NCBI GenBank assembly: GCA_002292165.1
Contig: DBBK01000003.1
Span: 3,834 to 19,783 of the forward strand
DNA length: 15,950 bases
Direction: 5' to 3'
From: Brevundimonas sp. UBA986
GTDB lineage: Bacteria > Pseudomonadota > Alphaproteobacteria > Caulobacterales > Caulobacteraceae
Shown: in pieces, positions 1 through 7,166 of the stretch
How the letters are laid out: every line of letters starts with the position of its first letter
Position numbering within the stretch: the stretch's first letter is position 1
Program-made: the position numbers and the translations under genes
The notes under the pieces: model-generated
Databases searched by the model: none
What the model was told of the DNA's origin: nothing
The model's input: the letters and a program-made list of their open reading frames with translations, nothing else

Positions 1-21
1 GCCGACATCGCCCCCCACTAG
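1..21 (+). CDS. Possible 3' end of a plus-strand gene (partial)
   Basis: Reading from the first base gives the codons for A-D-I-A-P-H followed by a TAG stop. This would be the tail of a gene entering from the left and converging on the acetyltransferase, which ends 3 bases further on. Six codons cannot identify a product, and the frame could be open by chance. Confidence 0.25.
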   Translation, partial: ADIAPH

Positions 22-24
22 AGG

Positions 25-579
25 TCAGTCGAGCGGCATCCCCGGGGCGTCCGGCGCCGTGGCCTCGCCGCCGTTCAGTCGGCGCTGCATGAAGACCACG
101 TCCAGCCAGTCGTCGAACTTCCAGCCCACCCCCTCGATGGCCCCCATGGGCGCGAAGCCACAGGCGGCGTGGAGCCTGATGGACCCGGTATTGGCGCTGT
201 CGCCGATGACGCCCAGCATCTGGCGCAGGCCCAGGGCCTCGCAGCGGGTGATGAGCTCCAGCAGCAGGGCCTTGCCGACCCCGCGTCCGTGGGCCGAGGC
301 CAGGACATAGATCGAGTCCTCGACGGTGTAGCGATAGGCCGCGCGCGTCCGGAACGGCCCGGCGTAGGCGTATCCGACCACGACGCCGTCCAGCTCCGCC
401 ACCAGCCAGGGCAGGCCCAGCCTCAGGATCGCCGCCCGCCGCCCGGCCATCTCGACCGCGTCCGGCGCGGTCAGTTCGAAGGTGCCGGTCCCGGTCAGGA
501 CCCCCTCGGCATAGATGGCCGTGACGGCTTCCAGGTCCGCGTCGACGACGTCGCGGACCCGTACTCCAGCCTCGCTCAC
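25..579 (-). CDS. GNAT N-acetyltransferase, phosphinothricin acetyltransferase (Pat/MddA) type
   Basis: Predicted cytoplasmic acetyl-CoA-dependent N-acetyltransferase of 184 residues. Family members acetylate the amino group of phosphinothricin, methionine sulfone or sulfoximine and related amino acids. Visible landmarks are the opening VRVRDVVDADLEAVTAIY (residues 6-23), GYAYAGPFRTRAAYRYTVE (69-87), the acetyl-CoA loop HGRGVG (97-102, with H where Q or R is usual), a SIRLHAACGF segment (133-142) and the C-terminal VGWKFDDWLDVVFMQ (151-165) typical of the Pat group. The frame stays open further upstream, but that part lies over the peptidase gene, so I chose the GTG at 577-579. It overlaps the peptidase stop as GTGA, the mark of translational coupling in one operon. 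The natural substrate is unknown; annotation as a phosphinothricin acetyltransferase reflects homology and does not show herbicide resistance. Confidence 0.9.
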   Translation of the reverse strand: MSEAGVRVRDVVDADLEAVTAIYAEGVLTGTGTFELTAPDAVEMAGRRAAILRLGLPWLVAELDGVVVGYAYAGPFRTRAAYRYTVEDSIYVLASAHGRGVGKALLLELITRCEALGLRQMLGVIGDSANTGSIRLHAACGFAPMGAIEGVGWKFDDWLDVVFMQRRLNGGEATAPDAPGMPLD

Positions 580-2795
580 GCCTGTTCCCAGCCCTTGCTC
601 ACGGCCCAGACGGCGAAGGCGTAGTCGTGGGCGATCTCCTTGAGGTAGTCGAACCGGCCCGAGGAGCTGAAGTGGCCCGCGGTCATGTTGATCTTGAGCA
701 GGATGGGCTTGCCCGAGGTCGTGGCGGGACGCAGCTTGGCGACCCACTTCTCGGGCTCCCAGTAGGTCACGCGCGGGTCCGACAGACCCCCCGTCGCCAG
801 CACCGCCGGATAGGCCATGGGCGCGACCTGGTCGTAGGGGCTGTAGCTCATCATGTAGTCGTAGTCCTCGGGCGACTCGATCGGGTTGCCCCACTCGGGC
901 CACTCGGGCGGGGTCAGCGGCAGGGAGGTGTCCGACATGGTGTTGATCACGTCGACGAAGGGCACCCCGCCGATCACCCCGGCCCAGAGGTCGGGCCGCA
1001 TGTTGGTGACCGCCCCCATCAGCATCCCGCCCGCCGACCGGCCCTCGGCGACGATGTTCCCGGCGGTCGTGTAGCGCTCGGCGATCAGATGCTCGGCGCA
1101 GGCGATGAAGTCGGTGAAGGTGTTCTTCTTGGTGTGGCGGCGGGCCGTCAGGAACCAGTTCCAGCCCTTGTCCGAGCCGCCCCGGATGTGGGCGATGGCG
1201 TAGATGAAGCCCCGGTCCACCAGGCTCAGCCGGTTGGTCGAGAAGCTGGCCGGGATGGGGTTGCCGTAGGAGCCGTAGCCGTAGAGCAGCAGGGGCGCCG
1301 AGCCGTCGACGGGCGTGGTCTTCTTTCTCAGCACCGTGATCGGCACCATCTGGCCGTCGGGAGCCGGGGCGTTCAACCGCTCGACCACATAGTCAGCCGG
1401 GTCGTGGCCCGAGGGGACTTCCTGGGTCTTGCGCAGGGTCCTGGTCCGCGTCGCCATGTCGTAGTCGAAGGTCTGGTTCGGCGTGGACGGCGAGTTGTAG
1501 GCATAGCGCATCGTGGTCGTGTCGAACTCGGCCGAGCCGCCCAGCGAAAGGGCGTAGGCGGGCTCGTCGACGGCGATCTCGTGCTCGTCGCCGGCGCGGT
1601 CGCGGACGATGACGCGGCTGTTGGCCTCGGCCCGTTCCTGACGCACCAGATAGCCCTTGAACAGGCCGAAGCCCTCGATGAAGCGACCGGGCGCATAGGC
1701 CACGATGTCGGTCCAGTGGGCGAGGCCCGGCGTCGCGGTCGGGGCCTCGACGATGCGGAAGTCGACGGCGTCCTCATTGGTGCGGATCGCCCAGCGGTCG
1801 CCCCAGTGGTCGGCGTCATAGAGGCGGCCGGTGTGGCGCGGCTCGAGCACGACAGGCGTCGCGGTCGGGTCCGAGGCCGGGATGTAGCGGTACTCCGAGG
1901 TCTCCTGATTGGCGATGGAGACGCCGATGAAGGCCTCGTCCGAGGTCACACCGACGCTGATGAACATGCCGTCGTCGGCCTCTTCATAGACGAGGGTCGT
2001 CTCGCCGCCTCGGGCCGGGCGGCGGAAGATCTTGTCCGGGCGGCCGTTGTCGTCGCGGTTGGTCCAGAAGATCCACTGGCTGTCGGGCGAGAAGGTGAAG
2101 TTCTCGGTCGCGCTCTCGATCACCGCCGGCAGGACCTCGCCGGTGGCCAGGTCCTTGACGTAGATGCGGAACACCTCGGAGCCCTGGGCGTCCTCGGCAT
2201 AGGCAAACAGACTGTGGTCGGGGCTGTTGGAGGTGGCGCTGACCTCGGAATAGGCCTTGCCCTCGGCCAGGACGTTGGCGTCGAGGAGGAGCTCGATCCT
2301 GCGATGGGACTCCTCGCTGGTGATGGTCACCTCGCCCACGGTGTAGGGCAGGGTGCGGGGCTTGCGCATGTAGCGAGGGTGCTGCTCTCCCGTGCGGTAC
2401 TCGACGTAGTACTCCCACGCCCCGTCGCCCATCGGGACGCTGCTGTCGTCCTCCTTGATGCGGCCCTTCATCTCCTCGAACATCGCCTCTTGCATGGGCA
2501 GGGTCGGGGCCATCATGGCCTCGCGATAGGCGTTCTCCTCGGTCAGGTGTTCCTTGACGTCGGCCTTGATGATCGAGGGGTCGCGCAGGACCTGCTGCCA
2601 GGCGTCGTCCTTCATCCACTGATAGTCGTCCGTGCGGACCCGGCCGAGCTGTTCGATCCGCACGGGGACCTTCTTGGCGACGGGCGGAACAGGGCGGTCA
2701 GTCATGCGGGCAGGGCTTTCAGCAGAGGCGAGATCGGGCAGGGCGGCGGTCATTCCAACGGCCGCGCCGGAGGTGATCAATTGGCGACGGTTCAT
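576..2795 (-). CDS. ptrB: S9 family peptidase, oligopeptidase B-like, with Tat-type signal
   Basis: Serine peptidase of the prolyl oligopeptidase family, closest in layout to oligopeptidase B, which cleaves short peptides after Arg or Lys. It is 739 residues: an N-terminal seven-bladed propeller region (about 40-460) and an alpha/beta-hydrolase domain (about 470-739). The nucleophile is Ser587 in GRSAGG; the likely triad partners are Asp673 (LSDPR) and His708 (AGHFS). The N-terminus reads NRRQLITSGAAVGMTAALP and then A-S-A, a plausible twin-arginine signal, which suggests a periplasmic enzyme; E. coli PtrB lacks such a signal. An in-frame ATG at 2703-2705 (Met31) would give a cytoplasmic form, but no good ribosome site precedes it. 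A GGGGA lies about 9 bases before the chosen ATG. The acetyltransferase follows with a GTGA overlap. Confidence 0.93.
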   Translation of the reverse strand: MNRRQLITSGAAVGMTAALPDLASAESPARMTDRPVPPVAKKVPVRIEQLGRVRTDDYQWMKDDAWQQVLRDPSIIKADVKEHLTEENAYREAMMAPTLPMQEAMFEEMKGRIKEDDSSVPMGDGAWEYYVEYRTGEQHPRYMRKPRTLPYTVGEVTITSEESHRRIELLLDANVLAEGKAYSEVSATSNSPDHSLFAYAEDAQGSEVFRIYVKDLATGEVLPAVIESATENFTFSPDSQWIFWTNRDDNGRPDKIFRRPARGGETTLVYEEADDGMFISVGVTSDEAFIGVSIANQETSEYRYIPASDPTATPVVLEPRHTGRLYDADHWGDRWAIRTNEDAVDFRIVEAPTATPGLAHWTDIVAYAPGRFIEGFGLFKGYLVRQERAEANSRVIVRDRAGDEHEIAVDEPAYALSLGGSAEFDTTTMRYAYNSPSTPNQTFDYDMATRTRTLRKTQEVPSGHDPADYVVERLNAPAPDGQMVPITVLRKKTTPVDGSAPLLLYGYGSYGNPIPASFSTNRLSLVDRGFIYAIAHIRGGSDKGWNWFLTARRHTKKNTFTDFIACAEHLIAERYTTAGNIVAEGRSAGGMLMGAVTNMRPDLWAGVIGGVPFVDVINTMSDTSLPLTPPEWPEWGNPIESPEDYDYMMSYSPYDQVAPMAYPAVLATGGLSDPRVTYWEPEKWVAKLRPATTSGKPILLKINMTAGHFSSSGRFDYLKEIAHDYAFAVWAVSKGWEQA

Positions 2796-2845
2796 GATAT
2801 GGGGTCCCCACAGAGTCGGCGCGACCTTGTGCGACAGCCGACCCC

Positions 2846-2853
2846 GCCGTCAA
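2846..2853 (-). promoter_or_regulatory. Possible -35 element (TTGACGGC) for the S9 peptidase
   Basis: On the minus strand this reads TTGACGGC, a full match to the -35 consensus TTGACGGS of the Caulobacter housekeeping sigma factor. It lies about 50 bases upstream of the peptidase ATG in the 74-base divergent gap. No good GCTANAWC -10 box occurs 10-14 bases downstream, so this is only a half-site. Confidence 0.3.
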
Positions 2854-2869
2854 ACCGGAAACGTCCTGA

Positions 2870-3676
2870 ATGCTCGCCTTACAGACCCCGCCGGCGATCG
2901 AAGCGCCGGCTCCCGCACAGGCAAGGCACTGGGACCTGACCGTCGGCCTGATCAACGCCACCGTTCAACTGGACCAGCCCACGGGCGCCGAGACCCGCAC
3001 GGTCGGCACCGGCTTCCTGATCGACGCCCCCCGGCCTGACGGCACGCCGCGCGTCGTCATGGTCACCGCCGGCCACGTGCTGGAGAAGATGCCCGATCCG
3101 GACATGCGGGTCGGCTGGCGCATCGCCATGCCCGACGGCAGCTGGAAGTTCGATCCTCAGCCGCTCGAGATCCGCAACGAGGCCGGGACACCGCTGTGGA
3201 CCACGCTGGAGGGCCGCGACGTCGCCGTCATGGAGGTCGAGGCGCCCGAGGCCTTCGCCAAGGCCGCCATTCCCCTGGCCTGGCTGGCCGACGCCGACAG
3301 TTTCGAGACCCTGGACGTTGGACCCGGCGACGAGCTGCTGGCCCTGGGCTTCCCGCGCGGCCTGTCGTCGAACCGGGCGGGCTTCCCGATCCTGAGGGTG
3401 GGGCGCGTGGCGTCCTACCCGCTGGCGCCGGTCTCGGCCTTCCCGACCTTCCTGATGGACTTCACCGTCTTCCCGGGCAACTCGGGCGGGCCGATCTTCT
3501 GGACGCCCACGGCGCGCCGCCGCCCGGGCACGACCGAGCCGGACCATCCCTTCATCGCCGGGATGCTGAGCCAGGAGGTCATCGTCGGGACCGAACGGCT
3601 GGAGCTGGGCGTGGTGGTCCAGGCCCAGTACATCCGCGACGCGATCGCCCTGCTGGACAAGCCGAAGGCTCCGTGA
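2870..3676 (+). CDS. Trypsin-like serine protease (S1/chymotrypsin fold)
   Basis: Predicted trypsin-fold endopeptidase of 268 residues with a complete catalytic triad: His69 in VTAGHV, Asp117 in GRDVAVMEV and Ser205 in FPGNSGGPIF. No PDZ domain is visible, so it is not a standard DegP/HtrA protease; the substrate is unknown. The ATG directly follows an in-frame TGA (2867-2869), so the protein cannot begin further upstream. The N-terminus MLALQTPPAIEAPAPAQA is rich in Ala and Pro but lacks the long hydrophobic core and basic start of a normal signal peptide, although most relatives act outside the cytoplasm. It is transcribed divergently from the S9 peptidase across 74 bases and converges on the acyl-CoA dehydrogenase. 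The ribosome site is weak (CCGGAA). The family call is secure; the cellular location is not. Confidence 0.88.
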   Translation: MLALQTPPAIEAPAPAQARHWDLTVGLINATVQLDQPTGAETRTVGTGFLIDAPRPDGTPRVVMVTAGHVLEKMPDPDMRVGWRIAMPDGSWKFDPQPLEIRNEAGTPLWTTLEGRDVAVMEVEAPEAFAKAAIPLAWLADADSFETLDVGPGDELLALGFPRGLSSNRAGFPILRVGRVASYPLAPVSAFPTFLMDFTVFPGNSGGPIFWTPTARRRPGTTEPDHPFIAGMLSQEVIVGTERLELGVVVQAQYIRDAIALLDKPKAP

Positions 3677-3684
3677 GGCTGGAC

Positions 3685-3703
3685 CCTCTCCCGCCGGGAG
3701 AGG
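3685..3703. terminator. Perfect stem-loop between convergent genes
   Basis: CCTCTCCC, loop GCC, GGGAGAGG form a perfect 8-bp, GC-rich stem 8 bases after the protease stop and 7 bases beyond the acyl-CoA dehydrogenase stop. Its position between convergent genes suits a bidirectional transcription end. There is no T-run on either side, so it may instead be one copy of the short intergenic palindromes common in GC-rich proteobacteria, or an mRNA-stabilising hairpin. Confidence 0.5.
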
Positions 3704-3710
3704 CAAGGCC

Positions 3711-5495
3711 TCAAGCCCCGAGGGCTTCCCGCGACATGCGCTTGAGCAGGTCGCCGCCCTGACCCACCGCCGCGAGGCGGCTAGAGACATGGCCGAGGAC
3801 GTTGGCGGCATAGACCTCGTAGAGGCCGAGCTTGCCTTCCAGCCAGGCCGGGTCGCCTTCGTTCGCATCCAGCTTCGCCTTCGCGGCCAGCGCGCCCCTG
3901 GCCAGCATCCAGCCGCCGACCACGTCGCCCAGCAGCTTCAGATAGGCGTCGGCGGCGGCCAGAACGTCGGCGGCGCGATTGGCGTCGGCCTTGGCGTCCA
4001 GCAGCCACAGGGTGGCGTCCTCGACGGCCTCGATGGCGGTCCTGAAGCGTTCGACCGGCTTGCCGGAGTAGAGCTTGCCCAGAGCGGACAGGGTGGTCTT
4101 CATCTCGGCGATGACCGCCCTGGCCGCCTCGCCGCCGTCCATCGACAGCTTGCGGCCGACGAGGTCCATGGCCTGGATGCCGTTGGTGCCTTCGTAGATC
4201 GGGGTGATGCGGGCGTCGCGATAGTACTGGGCCGCGCCTGTCTCCTCGATGAAGCCCATGCCGCCGTGGATCTGCACGCCCATGGAGGCGACGTCGCAGC
4301 CGACGTCGGTCGACCAGGCCTTGGCGATGGGGGTGAACAGGTCCTCGCGGCCCTTCCACGCCTTGCGGGCGTCTTCCGAGGCGGCGTGCTTCGCCATGTC
4401 AGCGGCGACGCCGGTCGAGAAGCAGATGGCGCGGGCGGCCTCGATTTTCGCCTTCATCACCGACAGCATGCGGCGCACGTCCGGGTGGTCGAAGATCGGG
4501 GCGTTGGCCTCTCCGGTCCAGATCGAGCGGCCCTGACGGCGCTCCAGCGCATAGGCGAGGGCGTGCTGATAGGCCATTTCGGCGATGCCGACGCCCTCGA
4601 CGCCGACGGCGAGGCGGGCGGCGTTCATCATGACGAACATGTGCGACAGGCCCTGATTGGGCTGCCCCACCAGAGTGGCGCGCGCGCCCTCATAGGACAT
4701 GACGCAGGTGGGCGAGGCGTGGATGCCCAGCTTGTGCTCGACCCCGACCGGGCGGAAGTCGTTGCGGGCGCCCAGCGAGCCGTCGTCCTTGACCTCGAAC
4801 TTGGACGCCAGGAACAGGCTGATGCCCTTGGGCCCGGGAGGGGCGTCGGGCAGGCGGGCCAGCACCATATGGACGATGTTGGGCGTCGCGTCGTGGTCGC
4901 CCCAGGTGATGAAGATCTTCTGGCCGTTCAGGGCATAGGTCCCGTCGCCGTTCGGCGTGGCGGTCGCCGTCAGGGCGCCGAGGTCCGAACCCGCGCCCGG
5001 CTCGGTCAGGACCATGGCCCCGGTCCACTCGCCGCTGACGAGCCTGGGCAGGTAGACGGTCTTCTGCTCCTCGGTGCCGTGGGCCTCCAGCGCCTCGATG
5101 GCCGCCAGCGACAGCATGGGGCACAGGCCGAACGCCATGTTGGCCGAATGGACGGTCTCATAGGCGGCCAGCTCCAGCGCCTTGGGCAGGGCCTGACCGC
5201 CGGCCTCGACGGAGGCCGTCAGACCGGTCCAGCCGCCGGCCGCGAACTGCTGATAGGCGTCGGCGAAGCCGGGGGCGGCGGTGACCGCGCCGTTGGCGTA
5301 TTTGGCGCCGTTCAGGTCGCCGGGGCGGTTCAGGGGCGCGAGGACCTCCTCGGAGAACCCGCCGGCCGCCTCGAGTACGGCGTTCATCAGGTCCAGGTCG
5401 AAGTCGGGGAAGGCCCCGGTGGCCTCAAGCTGTTCGACGCCGGCGACGGCGGTCAGGCTGAAGGCGAGGTCGCGGACAGGGGCGCGATAGGGCAT
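3711..5495 (-). CDS. Acyl-CoA dehydrogenase, long (about 600-residue) DmdC-like class
   Basis: FAD enzyme that oxidises an acyl-CoA to the trans-2-enoyl-CoA and passes electrons to electron-transfer flavoprotein. It has 594 residues, longer than the roughly 380-residue short-chain type. In order: a short N-terminal extension (MPYRAPVRDLAFSL), the alpha-helical N-domain (about 75-155), the middle beta-domain starting with MVLTEPGAGSDLGA (161-174), the C-terminal helical domain with IHGGMGFIEE (409-418) and YRDARITPIYEGTNGIQA (425-442), and an extra C-terminal domain (about 455-590). Glu435 in IYEGT is the expected catalytic base. This layout fits 3-methylthiopropionyl-CoA dehydrogenase DmdC and its many relatives; the acyl chain used cannot be told from sequence. 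An upstream in-frame ATG exists at 5570, but the MPYRAP start is typical of the family and has GGAAG about 8 bases upstream. It stands alone, with no ETF, thiolase or CoA ligase nearby. Confidence 0.93.
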   Translation of the reverse strand: MPYRAPVRDLAFSLTAVAGVEQLEATGAFPDFDLDLMNAVLEAAGGFSEEVLAPLNRPGDLNGAKYANGAVTAAPGFADAYQQFAAGGWTGLTASVEAGGQALPKALELAAYETVHSANMAFGLCPMLSLAAIEALEAHGTEEQKTVYLPRLVSGEWTGAMVLTEPGAGSDLGALTATATPNGDGTYALNGQKIFITWGDHDATPNIVHMVLARLPDAPPGPKGISLFLASKFEVKDDGSLGARNDFRPVGVEHKLGIHASPTCVMSYEGARATLVGQPNQGLSHMFVMMNAARLAVGVEGVGIAEMAYQHALAYALERRQGRSIWTGEANAPIFDHPDVRRMLSVMKAKIEAARAICFSTGVAADMAKHAASEDARKAWKGREDLFTPIAKAWSTDVGCDVASMGVQIHGGMGFIEETGAAQYYRDARITPIYEGTNGIQAMDLVGRKLSMDGGEAARAVIAEMKTTLSALGKLYSGKPVERFRTAIEAVEDATLWLLDAKADANRAADVLAAADAYLKLLGDVVGGWMLARGALAAKAKLDANEGDPAWLEGKLGLYEVYAANVLGHVSSRLAAVGQGGDLLKRMSREALGA

Positions 5496-5539
5496 GGCGG
5501 GCTTCCGGTGATCACAGACTTTCAGGCCTTTTGCCGCCA

Positions 5540-5552
5540 TGCCGTCACGGCA
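5540..5552. promoter_or_regulatory. 13-bp perfect palindrome (TGCCGT-C-ACGGCA), possible operator
   Basis: A perfect inverted repeat with six-base arms and a one-base centre lies about 45 bases upstream of the acyl-CoA dehydrogenase start, in the divergent gap to yceI. The position would suit a repressor site, for example a TetR- or FadR-type regulator, but no regulator gene is adjacent and short palindromes arise by chance in GC-rich DNA. Confidence 0.25.
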
Positions 5553-5555
5553 CGC

Positions 5556-5595
5556 AAGACGTCGGCGCAAGAAGAGGCGTCTTGGCTCCGCCGAC
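5556..5595 (+). repeat. Two interleaved inverted repeats upstream of yceI
   Basis: AAGACG (5556-5561) pairs with CGTCTT (5578-5583), and GTCGGCG (5561-5567) pairs with CGCCGAC (5589-5595). The arms alternate (first, second, first, second), so the transcript could form an H-type pseudoknot or two competing hairpins, 41 bases before the yceI ATG at 5637. Whether it is transcribed is unknown. Confidence 0.3.
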
Positions 5596-5636
5596 AGTCT
5601 GGGTCAGTGTGCGGCGTCTAACCGACGGGGTGCCCC

Positions 5637-6233
5637 ATGGCCGAGCCCACTGCGCTGACGTCAGGTCTGAGGATGCGCCGACGGGCGGTTCTTCTGGCCC
5701 TGGCCTTCCTGCCGGTCGCCCATCCGGCCGCGGCCCAGGTTCGGCGCTGGACCGTCGATGCGTCGCGGTCGTCGATCACCCTGCGCATCCGCGCCGTGGG
5801 CCTGAACCAGACCGGCCGGTTCGAGGACTGGACCGGCGACATCCGCTTCGACCCCGCCGCGCTGGAAACGGCCCAGGCCACGATCGACGTCCGCGCCGCG
5901 TCCCTGAGGATGAAGGAGCCCGTCCTGACCTCCCGCGCGACCGGTCCCGACTTCCTCGATGCCGCCCGCTGGCCGACGATCCGTTTGCGCCTGAGCCGTC
6001 TGGAGCAGAGCGCGCGCGGCGGTTTCAAGGCCTGGGCCGACGTCACGGTCAAGGGCCGCACGCGCCAGGTCGTGTTCCCGGCGGACTTGCGCGTGACGGG
6101 CGACGCGGCGCAGATGAGCGGCGGCTTCGTCCTGGACAGGGCCGCCTTCGACATCGGGATGCAGGGACCGTGGAACGCTTTGATGGCCAGGCAGGTGAGG
6201 GTGGACGTGGCGCTGGCCGCCAGAGTCGCCTGA
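5637..6233 (+). CDS. YceI family protein (periplasmic lipocalin-like isoprenoid-binding fold)
   Basis: A 198-residue member of the YceI family, whose characterised proteins form a lipocalin-like beta-barrel that binds polyisoprenoids such as ubiquinone precursors; most members are secreted and of unsettled function. A Sec signal is clear: MRRR (13-16), hydrophobic VLLALAFLPVA (18-28) and an A-A-A cleavage site before Q34. The mature part opens with WTVDASRSSITLRI (38-51) and carries GPDFLDAARWPTI (103-115) and WADVTVKGRTRQVVFP (133-148), standard YceI landmarks. Two starts are possible: ATG at 5637 preceded by GGGGTG, and ATG at 5673 (Met13) preceded by AGGT. The second gives a more normal signal peptide length. 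The Sua5 gene starts 11 bases downstream, so the two are probably co-transcribed. Confidence 0.88.
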   Translation: MAEPTALTSGLRMRRRAVLLALAFLPVAHPAAAQVRRWTVDASRSSITLRIRAVGLNQTGRFEDWTGDIRFDPAALETAQATIDVRAASLRMKEPVLTSRATGPDFLDAARWPTIRLRLSRLEQSARGGFKAWADVTVKGRTRQVVFPADLRVTGDAAQMSGGFVLDRAAFDIGMQGPWNALMARQVRVDVALAARVA

Positions 6234-6244
6234 ATGGCGGCCGT

Positions 6245-7162
6245 TTGAGCGACTCCGTCGAGGCCGCCGCGGCCGCGCTCAAGGCCGGCCGGCTGGTCCT
6301 GCTGCCGACCGAGACCGTCTATGGCCTGGCCGCCGACGCGTCCGACGCCACCGCCGTCGCCGCCATCTTCGAGGCCAAGGGCCGGCCGCGCTTCAACCCC
6401 CTGATCGCCCATGTGCCCGACGCCGTGGCGGCCGAGACCGTCGCCGTCTTCGACAACGCGGCACGGGCGTTGGCCGAAGCCTTCTGGCCCGGGCCGCTGA
6501 CGATCGTGGCGCCGGTGCGGGATCGCGGCGCGGTCTGCGATCTGGCGCGGGCGGGGCTGGACAGCGTCGCGGTGCGGGCGCCCGGCCATGCCAGGGCGCG
6601 GGCCATCCTGTCGGCCTTCGGCGGGGCGGTCGTGGCGCCCTCGGCCAATCGCTCCGGACGGCCCAGCCCGACGACCTTCTCAGACGCCGTGGAGGAGACC
6701 GGCGCCTTCGCCGCCGCCGCCGTCGACGGCGGGCCCTGCGCCGTGGGGGTGGAGAGCACGGTCGTCTCGGTGCTGGACGGCAAGGTCGCCTTGCTGCGTC
6801 CCGGCGCCGTGACGCGCGAGGAGATCGAGGCCCTGGTCGGGCCCCTGTCCGACAGCGGGGAGGGGCATCGCTCCCCCGGCCGGCTGACCCTGCACTACGC
6901 CCCCGACGCCCCGGTGCGGATCGAGGCGGAGGCGGCGAAGGCCGGCGAGATCCTGCTAGGCTTTGGCGAAGGGATCGGGGATCCGCGCTGGAGCCTGAGC
7001 CCGACCGGCGACCTGCGCGAGGCCGCGGCCAACGTCTTCCGCCTGCTGCGCGAGGCCGACCGCGAGCATCCGGCGGGCATCGCCGTGGCCCCGATCCCCC
7101 TGACCGGGCTGGGCGAGGCGATCAACGACCGCCTGCGGCGAGCGGCGGGGTATGTAGGGTAG
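6245..7162 (+). CDS. sua5: L-threonylcarbamoyladenylate synthase (Sua5/YrdC type)
   Basis: Makes threonylcarbamoyl-AMP from threonine, bicarbonate and ATP, the first step of t6A37 formation on ANN-decoding tRNAs; the TsaBDE proteins complete the reaction. It has 305 residues with the two-domain Sua5 layout: a YrdC domain (about 1-195) with PTETVYGL (21-28), KGRPRFNPL (45-53), SANRSG (133-138) and a conserved GVEST (168-172), then a linker ending SPGRLTLHYAP (210-220) and a C-terminal Sua5 domain. The frame is open far upstream over yceI, but the family N-terminus begins about here. No in-frame ATG or GTG is available, so I chose TTG at 6245-6247, 11 bases after the yceI stop. That TTG overlaps the stop of a 4-codon mini-ORF. 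A small lipoprotein gene follows after 4 bases. Confidence 0.93.
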   Translation: MSDSVEAAAAALKAGRLVLLPTETVYGLAADASDATAVAAIFEAKGRPRFNPLIAHVPDAVAAETVAVFDNAARALAEAFWPGPLTIVAPVRDRGAVCDLARAGLDSVAVRAPGHARARAILSAFGGAVVAPSANRSGRPSPTTFSDAVEETGAFAAAAVDGGPCAVGVESTVVSVLDGKVALLRPGAVTREEIEALVGPLSDSGEGHRSPGRLTLHYAPDAPVRIEAEAAKAGEILLGFGEGIGDPRWSLSPTGDLREAAANVFRLLREADREHPAGIAVAPIPLTGLGEAINDRLRRAAGYVG

Positions 7163-7166
7163 GGCT

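Noticed and set aside
579..903. Upstream extension of the acetyltransferase reading frame (about 108 extra residues)
   Set aside because: It lies wholly over the S9 peptidase coding region, is rich in Arg, Gly and Pro like an out-of-frame shadow, and does not resemble any GNAT N-terminus. The GTG with a GTGA overlap is a better start.
627..2939. Very long plus-strand open frame opposite the S9 peptidase
   Set aside because: High-GC codon bias leaves the complementary frame open. The translation is low-complexity G/V/R/D sequence with no domain, while the minus-strand frame has a full catalytic triad.
3789..5621. Long plus-strand open frame opposite the acyl-CoA dehydrogenase
   Set aside because: It is a shadow of the minus-strand gene. 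Its Gly/Ala/Val/Arg-rich translation lacks motifs, and the dehydrogenase on the other strand is unambiguous.
5531..6244. N-terminal 238-residue extension of the Sua5 frame
   Set aside because: It overlaps yceI in another frame and reads as Arg/Pro-rich noise. Known Sua5 proteins begin shortly before the PTETVYGL motif.
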